A DNA stretch of 8,315 bases from Frankiales bacterium (lineage in GTDB: Bacteria; Actinomycetota; Actinomycetes; JAFAQI01), in contig JAFAQI010000538.1 in the NCBI GenBank assembly GCA_019246495.1, forward strand, positions 1 to 8,315, read 5' to 3'. The translations under genes and the position numbers were made by a program. Of the stretch, positions 1-5,422 are shown one piece after another (the first letter of the stretch is position 1; each line of letters begins with the position of its first letter). The notes beneath the pieces were generated by a model, which ran no database searches, had not been told where the DNA came from, and was given only the letters and a program-made list of their open reading frames with translations.

Positions 1-213
1 CGCCTCGATGGTCTCGTACGTTGGTGGGCCGGCCGGCACCATCACCCAGATCGCGCGAGGCGCTGACAGCCGTTGGGCGAGCTCCTCCAGCGACGCGACG
101 TCGCGCGGGCTCTCCGCCGACCGGTCGAACCCGATGACCGTGTGACCGCCCTTGCGCAACCGCTCGGCCATGTTGCCGCCCATGCGGCCGAGACCCACCA
201 TGCCCAGCTCCAC
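1..213 (-). CDS. gnd: 6-phosphogluconate dehydrogenase, decarboxylating (N-terminal 71 residues, cut by window edge)
   Basis: The enzyme oxidatively decarboxylates 6-phosphogluconate to ribulose 5-phosphate with NAD(P)+ in the cytosolic pentose phosphate pathway. The visible 71 residues begin VELGMVGLGRMGGNMAERLR, the beta-alpha-beta Rossmann start of the 6PGDH/3-hydroxyisobutyrate dehydrogenase superfamily with the GxGxMG dinucleotide motif. GHTVIGFDRS (second strand) and IWVMVPAG, the typical WVMVPAG segment of 6PGDH, follow. I chose the GTG at 213 because GGGAGG sits just upstream on this strand and the glycine-rich loop falls at the expected residues 4-13. The gene follows dnaN on the same strand after a 57-bp gap and probably shares its transcription. 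A gnd beside dnaN is the known arrangement in Streptomyces and other non-mycobacterial actinomycetes. Other beta-hydroxyacid dehydrogenases share this fold, but the WVMVPAG stretch and the location favour gnd. The catalytic domain lies outside the window. Confidence 0.9.
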   Translation of the reverse strand, partial: MELGMVGLGRMGGNMAERLRKGGHTVIGFDRSAESPRDVASLEELAQRLSAPRAIWVMVPAGPPTYETIEA

Positions 214-239
214 CGGCTGACCTCCCGCCACCATCTGCC

Positions 240-259
240 GGCCGGGCGGTGTCCCGGCC
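240..259 (-). terminator. GC-rich hairpin between dnaN and gnd, possible weak terminator or attenuator
   Basis: GGCCGGG and CCCGGCC form a perfect 7-bp inverted repeat around a 6-nt loop, 11 bp after the dnaN stop codon in transcription order. No T-run follows, so a classical intrinsic terminator is not supported. Actinobacterial terminators often lack the U-tract, so partial termination or an RNA-processing or stability role is possible. In GC-rich DNA a 7-bp palindrome can also occur by chance. Confidence 0.25.
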
Positions 260-270
260 TCCTGCCGGAC

Positions 271-1398
271 CTACCCCGCGAGGCGGACCGGCATCAGCAG
301 GTAGCGATAGTCACCGCTGCCGTCCCCGCCGGACTTCCCGGTCAGGACCGCAGGCTTCGTGGGCCCGGTGAAGGCAAGACAGGCCTCGTCCGAGTCGAGC
401 GCTCCCAGGCCGTCGAGCAGGTAGCCCGGGTTGAACGCGATCGTCAGCGCCTCACCCTCGAACGTCGCCGGGATGGCCTCGGCTGCCTCGGCCTCGTCCG
501 TGCCGCCGGCTTCCAGGACGAGCCCGTCCGCGGAGAACGCGAGCCGCACCGGTGACGTCCGGGTCGCCACGAGGGACACCCGGCGGACGGCGTCGGTGAG
601 CGCAGCAGCGTCGATCGTCGCGGTGGCCGAGGAGCTGTCGGGGAGCAGCGAGCGGTACTTCGGGAACTCTCCGTCGAGCAGCCTGGTCGTCGTACGCCGT
701 GACCCGCCCGAGAGTCCGAGCATGCCCTCGCCGCTGTCGCTGGTTGCGAGCGCGAGGGTCACCTCGGCACCGGAGGTCAGCGACTTCGCGGCCTCGGCGA
801 GGGTGCGGGCCGGCACGAGCGCGGTTGCCTGGAGCGAGGGGTCAACCGGCTGCCAGCGCAGGGTGCGGACGGCCAGCCGGTAGCGGTCGGTCGCCGCGAG
901 GGTCACGTCCGCCCCGTCGATCTCGACCCGGACGCCGGTCAAGACCGGAAGCGTGTCATCCCGGCCGGCTGCCACGGCAACCGACGTGACTGCCGCGGCG
1001 AACGCATCGCTGCCGATCGTCCCGGACACCTCCGGCATCGCGGGCAGCGACGGGTACTCCTCCAGCGGCAGCGTCGGCAGCGTGAACCGCGAGGAACCGC
1101 AGGACAGCTGCACGCGGGTGCCCTCGGTGGACAGGTCGACCGGCTGGCCGGGAAGGCTGCGGGTGATGTCGGCGAGCAGGCGGCCGGGGACGAGCACCGA
1201 GCCGGCCTCGGCCACGGTGACCTCGAGCTCGGCCTCGGCCGAGACCTCGTAGTCGAACCCGGACAGCCGCAGGCCGCCGTCGCTCCCGGCGTCGAGGCGC
1301 AGGCCGGCGAGCACCGGCAGCTGCGTCTTCTGCGGAAGGATCCGCGCGGCCCAGGCAACGGCGTCGGCCAGGACGTCGCGCTCGACTCGGATCTTCAT
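271..1398 (-). CDS. dnaN: DNA polymerase III subunit beta (sliding clamp)
   Basis: DnaN dimerises into a ring around DNA and tethers the replicative polymerase and other clamp-binding proteins. The product is 375 residues, the usual length for actinobacterial beta clamps. It begins MKIRVERDVLADAVAWAARILP, then has PVLAGLRLDA, the typical end of the first clamp strand-helix unit. It ends YRYLLMPVRLAG, matching the conserved MPxRL C-terminus that lines the hydrophobic protein-binding pocket. The middle segment DRYRLAVRTLRW is the characteristic domain 2 motif (TDRYRLA). The ATG at 1398 is chosen because the family starts exactly here; the ribosome-binding site is weak (GGCGG upstream). The gene lies 400 bp beyond dnaA on the same strand, with oriC between them, and is followed by gnd after 57 bp. 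I see no damage or unusual residues. I could not identify its promoter, which should lie inside the oriC gap. Confidence 0.98.
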   Translation of the reverse strand: MKIRVERDVLADAVAWAARILPQKTQLPVLAGLRLDAGSDGGLRLSGFDYEVSAEAELEVTVAEAGSVLVPGRLLADITRSLPGQPVDLSTEGTRVQLSCGSSRFTLPTLPLEEYPSLPAMPEVSGTIGSDAFAAAVTSVAVAAGRDDTLPVLTGVRVEIDGADVTLAATDRYRLAVRTLRWQPVDPSLQATALVPARTLAEAAKSLTSGAEVTLALATSDSGEGMLGLSGGSRRTTTRLLDGEFPKYRSLLPDSSSATATIDAAALTDAVRRVSLVATRTSPVRLAFSADGLVLEAGGTDEAEAAEAIPATFEGEALTIAFNPGYLLDGLGALDSDEACLAFTGPTKPAVLTGKSGGDGSGDYRYLLMPVRLAG

Positions 1399-1476
1399 GG
1401 AGTTACCGCCTTCCAGCCGGCTCCGCGCTCGGTGTCCACCGGGCGGGCTCGACCCACAGTCTCGGTTTGTGGTCTG

Positions 1477-1497
1477 ACAGAAAATTCATGGCAAGCG
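1477..1497. other. AT-rich patch in oriC, candidate DNA unwinding element
   Basis: The stretch containing CAGAAAATTCATGG is the most AT-rich segment I can see in the dnaA-dnaN gap, against a background above 65 percent GC. It lies between the dnaN-proximal degenerate DnaA boxes, a plausible place for initial strand opening. The call rests on composition and position only. The same patch could instead be part of the dnaN promoter on the minus strand. Confidence 0.35.
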
Positions 1498-1646
1498 GTC
1501 GTGGTCTGTCCGGTGGATGTTGGGGACGAGCTGCCTTTGCGCAGGTCAGCGGCGTAGAGCCCCGTGTGCGGCGCTGTGGAGTGACCGGTGCGCGGGCACG
1601 GCCCGCGGTGGACGAGCACTCGGCGCGCGGCTGTAACCAGGCGTTC

Positions 1647-1669
1647 CACAAGGTTGTCCCCAACCTGTG
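1647..1669. repeat. Imperfect inverted repeat framing the best DnaA box in oriC
   Basis: CACAAGGTTG and CAACCTGTG are complementary apart from one bulged base and are separated by TCCC. The box-like TTGTCCCCA (1654-1662) spans the axis, and the degenerate box CGTTCCACA (1642-1650) abuts the left arm. It could be a paired DnaA-binding site or a cruciform-forming element. The arms are 9 and 10 bases, more than casual GC palindromes, but function is inferred only. Confidence 0.4.
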
Positions 1670-1694
1670 CACGCTCTGTTGGCAGGCGCCTGGC

Positions 1695-1733
1695 GGCGCT
1701 TGTCGCGGGGCCCCATCCCCGCTCCGGTGCGAG
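1695..1733. repeat. 39-bp direct repeat, copy 1 (45-bp period), GC hairpin inside
   Basis: This copy is identical over 39 bases to the one at 1740-1778; a 6-base spacer (TGACCG) separates them. It contains GCGGGG-CCCCAT-CCCCGC, a perfect 6-bp stem with a 6-nt loop. It lies downstream of dnaA on the minus strand with no T-tract. It could be a duplicated dnaA terminator, an origin iteron, or a REP-like dispersed element. The sequence alone cannot decide between these. Confidence 0.75.
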
Positions 1734-1739
1734 TGACCG

Positions 1740-1778
1740 GGCGCTTGTCGCGGGGCCCCATCCCCGCTCCGGTGCGAG
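1740..1778. repeat. 39-bp direct repeat, copy 2, with degenerate third start
   Basis: This is the second exact copy of the 39-bp unit, ending 20 bp from the dnaA stop codon. At the next 45-bp step (1785-1795) a short remnant, GCGCTTCTCG against GCGCTTGTCG, suggests that a third unit once started there and decayed into the dnaA 3' end. The internal hairpin GCGGGG/CCCCGC is intact, as in copy 1. The exact identity of the two copies points to recent duplication or active homogenisation. Confidence 0.75.
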
Positions 1779-1798
1779 CGGTGCAGCGCTTCTCGCCG

Positions 1799-3184
1799 TC
1801 ATCCGCGCGCCTGGGACTTGATGCGGTTCGTCAGCTCGCTCACCTGGTTGTAGACCGACCGGCGCTCAGCCATGAGCGAGCGGATCTTGCGGTCGGCGTG
1901 CATGACGGTGGTGTGGTCGCGGCCGCCGAACTGCTGGCCGATCTTGGGCAGCGACAGCTCGGTGAGCTCGCGGCACAGATACATGGCGATCTGGCGGGCG
2001 CCGACGAGGACCCGGCTTCGGGACGAGCCGCAGAGGTCCTCGATCGTGATCCCGAAGTACGCCGCGGTCTGCGCCATGATCGTCGCCGAGGTGATCTCGG
2101 GCCCGGCCGCGTCGGCGATGAGGTCCTTCAGGACCACCTCGGCGAGCGCCAGGTCGACGTTCTGCCGGTTGAGGCTCGCGAAAGCGGTCACCCGGATCAG
2201 CGCGCCTTCGAGCTCGCGGATGTTGCTGGCGATCTTGCCGGCGATGAACTCGAGGACCTCAGGTGGAGCATCCAGCCGCTCCTGCGCCGCCTTCTTACGG
2301 AGGATCGCGATGCGGGTCTCGAGCTCTGGCGGCTGGACGTCGGTGATCAGGCCCCACTCGAACCGGTTGCGCAACCGGTCCTCGAGGGTGACCAGCTGCT
2401 TCGGGGGCCGGTCGCTGGAGATCACGATCTGCTTGTTGGCGTTGTGCAGCGTGTTGAAGGTGTGGAAGAACTCTTCCTGCGTTTGTTCCTTGTTCTCCAG
2501 GAACTGGATGTCGTCGACGAGCAGGACGTCGATCTCGCGGTAGCGCTTGCGGAAGCCCTCGCCACGCCCGTCCCGGATCGAGTTGATGAAGTCGTTGGTG
2601 AACTCCTCGGAGCTCACGTAGCGCACGCGGTGCCCGGCGAACAGGTGCTGGGTGTAGTGGCCGATCGCGTGCAGCAGGTGGGTCTTGCCCAGGCCCGACT
2701 CGCCGTAGATGAACAGCGGGTTGTAGGCCTTGGCCGGCGCCTCCGCGACGGCCACGGCCGCGGCGTGTGCGAACCGGTTGCTGGAGCCGATGACGAACGT
2801 CTCGAACTGGTACTTCGGGTTCAGCCGGGCCGGCTCCAGCCGCAGCGGCCGGGCCGGAACCGGCGCGGGCGTCGGCTCGATCACCGGCTCGGGCTCGTCC
2901 GCCCGCCCGCTGTCCTCGGGCGGCGGCTCGACGGTCACGGCGACGCGGACGTCCCGGCCGAGCTCGCGGGACAGCGCGTCCACGATCACCGCGCGCAGCT
3001 TGGTGTCCAGCACCTCGCGGGCGAAGTCGTTGGGCGTCGCGATGACCGCGGTGTCCTGCACCAGGGCCAGCGGCCGGGTCAGCCGCATCCAGGCCCGATG
3101 CTGCGCCGGAAGCGCATCCTCGCCGAGGTCCGCGATCGCCCGCGCCCAGACCGCTTCCAGATCGAGGACGGCTTCTTCGGTCAT
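1799..3184 (-). CDS. dnaA: Chromosomal replication initiator protein DnaA
   Basis: DnaA is the AAA+ initiator that binds DnaA boxes, oligomerises with ATP and opens oriC. The product is 461 residues. Domain I, the partner-interaction domain, occupies about 1-85. A short proline- and glutamate-rich linker (domain II, about 86-120) follows. The AAA+ domain III runs from about 121: Walker A GESGLGKT at 161-168, Walker B LLVDD at 221-225, sensor I ISSDRPP at 255-261, the arginine-finger region RLRNRFEWG near 270-278, and sensor [11 protein letters not shown] at 321-329. Domain IV is the C-terminal DNA-binding domain, with the DnaA signature [15 protein letters not shown] at 420-434. I chose the ATG at 3184 because GGGGAG lies six bases upstream and domain I begins normally there. 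An in-frame start at 3271 would add 29 low-complexity residues and run into DnaA boxes. DnaA boxes 68-100 bp upstream suggest autoregulation. Streptomyces DnaA has a far longer linker. Confidence 0.98.
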   Translation of the reverse strand: MTEEAVLDLEAVWARAIADLGEDALPAQHRAWMRLTRPLALVQDTAVIATPNDFAREVLDTKLRAVIVDALSRELGRDVRVAVTVEPPPEDSGRADEPEPVIEPTPAPVPARPLRLEPARLNPKYQFETFVIGSSNRFAHAAAVAVAEAPAKAYNPLFIYGESGLGKTHLLHAIGHYTQHLFAGHRVRYVSSEEFTNDFINSIRDGRGEGFRKRYREIDVLLVDDIQFLENKEQTQEEFFHTFNTLHNANKQIVISSDRPPKQLVTLEDRLRNRFEWGLITDVQPPELETRIAILRKKAAQERLDAPPEVLEFIAGKIASNIRELEGALIRVTAFASLNRQNVDLALAEVVLKDLIADAAGPEITSATIMAQTAAYFGITIEDLCGSSRSRVLVGARQIAMYLCRELTELSLPKIGQQFGGRDHTTVMHADRKIRSLMAERRSVYNQVSELTNRIKSQARG

Positions 3185-3251
3185 ACGGCTCCCCGATCGC
3201 TGCGCTGCGGTCGCCCGACCCGTCGGTCCGGCAGGATGAGCCGGCAAACCG

Positions 3252-3284
3252 TCGTCCACATACGCGTCCACAGACTGTGGACCG
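3252..3284. promoter_or_regulatory. DnaA-box cluster in the dnaA upstream region (autoregulatory site)
   Basis: Three boxes lie within 33 bp: TCGTCCACA (3252-3260, one mismatch to TTGTCCACA), GCGTCCACA (3264-3272, two mismatches) and, on the opposite strand, CGGTCCACA (3276-3284, two mismatches). All three keep the TCCACA core. The last two form a perfect inverted pair, GTCCACA-GAC-TGTGGAC. They lie 68-100 bp upstream of the dnaA start codon. DnaA binding at its own promoter to repress transcription is established in several bacteria, including Streptomyces, so autoregulation is the likely role. This cluster matches the consensus better than anything in the oriC gap. Confidence 0.75.
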
Positions 3285-3444
3285 CGCGCTGGTCGAGGCC
3301 GTCACCGACTCGGAGAAACACCGACAAACGCGCCGAAAACGCGGCGCCGGTCCGCTTGGTTCCGAGGTGCCGGGCAAGCAGGGCCGACGGGGGAAGAGCC
3401 GGTGGCGCGCACGCTAACAGCCGCCCTCCGGCGCCTTCAAGCCG

Positions 3445-3453
3445 TTCTCCACA
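3445..3453 (+). promoter_or_regulatory. Single DnaA box upstream of rpmH
   Basis: TTCTCCACA differs from TTGTCCACA only at the third base, a position known to vary in actinobacterial boxes. It lies about 40 bp upstream of the first TTGACC hexamer facing rpmH. It may extend DnaA binding across the divergent region or be an isolated match. Confidence 0.45.
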
Positions 3454-3537
3454 ACCCGCCGAGAAACTGTCCCCGGCGTCGGCGTGTCGCCTTGACCTTG
3501 CGCCTGGCGGGCTCAATTCACGCGGTCGCGGCGAGGT

Positions 3538-3566
3538 TTGACCCCGGCGGACGGCGCCCGTACCGT
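3538..3566 (+). promoter_or_regulatory. Sigma70-type promoter for rpmH and the downstream operon
   Basis: TTGACC (3538-3543) and TACCGT (3561-3566) are separated by 17 bp and match the actinobacterial housekeeping sigma consensus TTGACN-17/18-TANNNT. Transcription would begin near 3573, giving a leader of about 80 nt before rpmH. A second TTGACC at 3492-3497 has only a poor -10 (CAATTC) about 16 bp further on and may be a weaker upstream promoter. Start sites have not been measured. Confidence 0.6.
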
Positions 3567-3651
3567 GGTCCGGCGACCAGCAGGGTCGCCTTCAGCGTGC
3601 CGATCATTCATCGCCAGCCTCCGGCCGGCGGGTTGTGTGGGGAGTTCTTCG

Positions 3652-3789
3652 GTGAGCAAGCGGACGTTCCAGCCGAACAACCGCCGCCGGGCCAAGACCC
3701 ACGGCTTCCGGCTCCGGATGCGCACCCGGGCCGGCCGCGCGATCCTCGCCTCGCGGCGGGCCAAGGGCCGCTCGCGGCTGTCGGCCTGA
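3652..3789 (+). CDS. rpmH: 50S ribosomal protein L34 (bL34)
   Basis: L34 is a small structural protein of the large ribosomal subunit. The 45-residue product, beginning [20 protein letters not shown] and ending [12 protein letters not shown], is a full match to the family signature ([12 protein letters not shown]). It is strongly basic, as expected. I chose the GTG at 3652 because GGGGAG lies 7 nt upstream at 3639-3644 and the family starts here. The reading frame is open further upstream to 3538, but that extension would begin inside the promoter and has no family counterpart. The gene is divergent from dnaA, as in nearly all bacteria, and rnpA begins 10 bp after its stop, so the two are expected to be cotranscribed. 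Confidence 0.98.
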   Translation: MSKRTFQPNNRRRAKTHGFRLRMRTRAGRAILASRRAKGRSRLSA

Positions 3790-3799
3790 GCCCGGCACC

Positions 3800-4168
3800 G
3801 TGCTGCCCGCCTCGGCGCGCATGCGTCGACGCGCCGACTTCGCCTCGACCTTCCGGTCCGGACGCCGCCAGGCCGGACCCGCCTTCGTGCTGCACTTCGC
3901 CGCCCCGGGCGCGGATCTCGCCACGCCTGCGCAGGTCGGCTTCGTGGTGAGCCGGGCCGTCGGCTCGGCCGTCGTCCGCAACCGGACCCGCCGCCGGCTG
4001 CGGCACCTGCTCGCCGACCGGCTCGACCAGCTTCCCGCCGGCAGCCGGCTCGTCGTACGGGTCAACCCCGCCGCCGCCGCCATGACGAGCGCGGCGCTCG
4101 CCGCCCAGCTCGACCGCGGCCTGGCCCGGCTGCTCGACCGGCCGGTCGGGACGGTGCTCGTCTCGTGA
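3800..4168 (+). CDS. rnpA: Ribonuclease P protein component
   Basis: RnpA binds the RNase P catalytic RNA and helps it cleave the 5' leader from precursor tRNAs. The product is 122 residues, the normal length, and is arginine-rich. It begins [21 protein letters not shown], the usual RnpA N-terminus (LPxxxRMRRxxDF). The family hallmark [20 protein letters not shown] follows at 47-66, with the RNR motif at 60-62 that contacts RNA. The GTG at 3800 gives exactly this N-terminus. The stop codon overlaps the yidD GTG by four bases. Conservation falls off in the C-terminal third, as is usual. The RNase P RNA gene (rnpB) is not in this window. Confidence 0.97.
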   Translation: MLPASARMRRRADFASTFRSGRRQAGPAFVLHFAAPGADLATPAQVGFVVSRAVGSAVVRNRTRRRLRHLLADRLDQLPAGSRLVVRVNPAAAAMTSAALAAQLDRGLARLLDRPVGTVLVS

Positions 4169-4392
4169 CCCGCCTGCTCCTGCTGCTGATCTCCGCCTAC
4201 CGGCGCCTGCTCAGCCCGCTGCTCGGCCCGCACTGCCGGTTCGAGCCCTCGTGCAGCCGCTACGCCGAGGCCGCCGTGCGCGAGCACGGAGCAGCGCGCG
4301 GCGGCTGGCTGGCACTGCGCCGGCTCTCCCGCTGCCATCCGTTCCATCGCGGCGGCTATGACCCCGTGCCGGCCCGGGCGGTCCGTCCGTGA
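4165..4392 (+). CDS. yidD: Membrane protein insertion efficiency factor YidD
   Basis: YidD is a small, inner-membrane-associated protein that improves YidC-dependent insertion of membrane proteins. The 75-residue product has an N-terminal amphipathic/hydrophobic helix ([18 protein letters not shown], 4-21). The hallmark [12 protein letters not shown] follows at 23-34, then [14 protein letters not shown] at 56-69, with the three conserved cysteines at 24, 30 and 57. The GTG start at 4165 overlaps the rnpA stop, and the stop overlaps the yidC start, both as GTGA. That fits translational coupling and the known partnership with YidC. The identification is firm from the motifs. Confidence 0.96.
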   Translation: MTRLLLLLISAYRRLLSPLLGPHCRFEPSCSRYAEAAVREHGAARGGWLALRRLSRCHPFHRGGYDPVPARAVRP

Positions 4393-5387
4393 AGCCGTTC
4401 TACGAGGCGATCGCCTGGCTCGTCACCCACATCCACAGCGGGCTCGGCCCGATCTTCGGCGATGCCAGCGGCGCCTCCTGGGCGCTGTCGATCGTCCTTC
4501 TCACGGTCGCGATGCGGCTGTTGCTGTTCCCGCTGTTCGTCAAGCAGATCCGCAACCAGCGGGCGATGCAGCTGCTCCAGCCGAAGATGAAGGAGCTGCA
4601 GGCCAAGTACAAGAACGACAAGGAGAAGCTCAACCAGGAGATGATGGCGCTCTGGCGCGAAGCCGGCGCCAACCCGCTCTCCGGGTGCCTGCCGCTCATC
4701 GTCCAGATGCCGGTCTTCTTCGCGCTGTTCCGGGTGCTCAACTCCCTCAAGCCCAACAAGCGCTGCACGGACGTCCACCTGATCACCAAATGCTTCTCCC
4801 CGCATTACGGCGTCGGCGTGACGGACGTTGCGCACGCCGCCCAGGCGAAGATCTTCGGCGTACCGATCTCCGCGGCGTTCAACTCCAGCAAGCACACCTT
4901 GAGTCTCCTCGGCGCAAGTACGACGTCGACCAAGGTGCTGTCGGTCGTCCTGATCGTGCTGATGGGCCTCTCCACCTTCCTGACCCAGCGCCAGATCATG
5001 GCCCGCGCGAGCACGCAGGGCGGCGCCGGCATGCCGCAGCAGCAGAAGGTGCTGCTCTACGTCCTGCCGATCGTGTTCGCGGTCATCGGCTACCGCTTCC
5101 CGCTCGGCGTGCTGCTCTACTGGCTGACCACCAACGTGTGGAGCCTGGGGCAGCAGGCGATTGTCATCCGGCGGATGGACGCGACTGCGGCTGCGGCGGA
5201 GGCCGGAAAGGCCGCCACCGCCCCCAGCGGTCCCGCGCCGGGCGCGAAGCCGATCCGGCCGGCGTCCCCGTCGGCGACCGCGCTTCCGATCACCGACAGC
5301 CCGACCCCGCCGAAACCCCGGCCGACCCCGAACCGCCGGCCCAACAGCAACAACCGCAAGCGCCGCCGTCGACGCGGGCGGCCATGA
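4389..5387 (+). CDS. yidC: Membrane protein insertase YidC (Oxa1 family)
   Basis: YidC inserts and folds membrane proteins, alone or with the Sec translocon. The product is 332 residues. The first core membrane segment, about 30-50, carries the conserved hydrophilic-groove arginine ([13 protein letters not shown]43). A charged cytoplasmic helical loop follows (55-95, [23 protein letters not shown]), then hydrophobic segments near 98-118, 183-198, 221-236 and 238-258. The sequences [16 protein letters not shown] and [19 protein letters not shown] are family hallmarks. The C-terminal tail (about 262-332) is proline-rich and ends in a run of arginines and lysines; such basic tails can bind ribosomes. 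The protein lacks the large periplasmic domain of Gram-negative YidC, as expected for Gram-positives. The GTG start overlaps the yidD stop. A cysteine pair, C126 and C135, sits in the loop between membrane segments and could be extracellular. Confidence 0.97.
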   Translation: MKPFYEAIAWLVTHIHSGLGPIFGDASGASWALSIVLLTVAMRLLLFPLFVKQIRNQRAMQLLQPKMKELQAKYKNDKEKLNQEMMALWREAGANPLSGCLPLIVQMPVFFALFRVLNSLKPNKRCTDVHLITKCFSPHYGVGVTDVAHAAQAKIFGVPISAAFNSSKHTLSLLGASTTSTKVLSVVLIVLMGLSTFLTQRQIMARASTQGGAGMPQQQKVLLYVLPIVFAVIGYRFPLGVLLYWLTTNVWSLGQQAIVIRRMDATAAAAEAGKAATAPSGPAPGAKPIRPASPSATALPITDSPTPPKPRPTPNRRPNSNNRKRRRRRGRP

Positions 5388-5422
5388 GCACGCGATCGCG
5401 ATCGTCCGTGGAGGAGCCGTGA
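5384..5422 (+). CDS. 12-codon mini-ORF bridging yidC and jag (possible translational coupling relay)
   Basis: ATG at 5384 overlaps the yidC stop as ATGA. The frame encodes [12 protein letters not shown] and stops with TGA at 5420-5422, overlapping the jag GTG as GTGA. Without it, yidC and jag would be the only junction from rnpA to parB without a 4-base overlap. The peptide matches nothing I recognise, and its start has no clear ribosome-binding site. It may be translated by reinitiation after yidC and hand ribosomes to jag. It may also be accidental, since jag has its own GGAGG upstream. I infer no function for the peptide. Confidence 0.35.
   Translation: MSTRSRSSVEEP

Larger units (their letters stand above)
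1399..1798. other. oriC: Chromosomal origin of replication (oriC), dnaA-dnaN intergenic region
   Basis: This 400-bp gap between dnaA and dnaN is where actinobacterial oriC is known to lie. No credible gene is present. Against the actinobacterial DnaA-box consensus TTGTCCACA I see only imperfect matches, on both strands: GTGTCCACC (1432-1440), CGACCCACA (1450-1458), TGTGGTCTG (1468-1476), GGTGGATGT (1512-1520), TGGGGACGA (1521-1529), TGTGGAGTG (1575-1583), GGTGGACGA (1607-1615), CGTTCCACA (1642-1650) and TTGTCCCCA (1654-1662). The last is the best, with 8 of 9 bases. The most AT-rich patch, around 1477-1497 next to dnaN, is a candidate unwinding element. The dnaA-proximal part (1695-1778) is occupied by two GC-rich direct repeats instead of boxes. 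The location is strong evidence, but the individual box calls are weak because such degenerate matches are common at this GC content. The gap must also hold the dnaN promoter, which I could not place. Confidence 0.75.
3185..3651. promoter_or_regulatory. Divergent dnaA-rpmH intergenic region (467 bp)
   Basis: No gene is supported here. The dnaA-proximal third has a cluster of DnaA boxes (3252-3284). The centre has a 6-bp GC hairpin, GCGCCG-AAAACG-CGGCGC (3330-3347), and runs of A such as CGAAAAC and GAGAAACACC. The rpmH-proximal part has a lone DnaA box (3445-3453) and promoter elements (3538-3566). The dnaA promoter must lie on the minus strand near the box cluster, but I could not find a convincing -35/-10 pair for it. 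Confidence 0.7.

Noticed and set aside
271..1398. Several plus-strand frames across dnaN
   Set aside because: They are frame shadows of dnaN, with serine-, arginine- and alanine-rich low-complexity peptides and no coding support.
1695..1778. CRISPR array
   Set aside because: There are only two repeats with a 6-bp spacer and an internal GC palindrome. CRISPR spacers are about 30 bp and no cas genes are nearby.
1395..1802. Minus-strand frame across oriC with a repeated LAPERGWGPATSA peptide
   Set aside because: The repeated peptide simply reflects the 39-bp DNA repeat with a 45-bp (15-codon) period. No ribosome-binding site or family match supports a gene in the origin.
3185..3271. Upstream start for dnaA at 3271 adding 29 residues
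   Set aside because: The added residues are unlike DnaA domain I, the ATG at 3184 has a good GGGGAG, and the longer form would start inside the DnaA-box cluster.
1667..3541. Long plus-strand open frame (624 codons) opposite dnaA
   Set aside because: It lies antisense to dnaA, whose motifs are complete. The predicted peptide is a low-complexity shadow typical of high-GC DNA.
3538..3651. Upstream extension of rpmH to 3538
   Set aside because: It would start inside the promoter. L34 begins at the GTG at 3652, with a strong ribosome-binding site 7 nt upstream.
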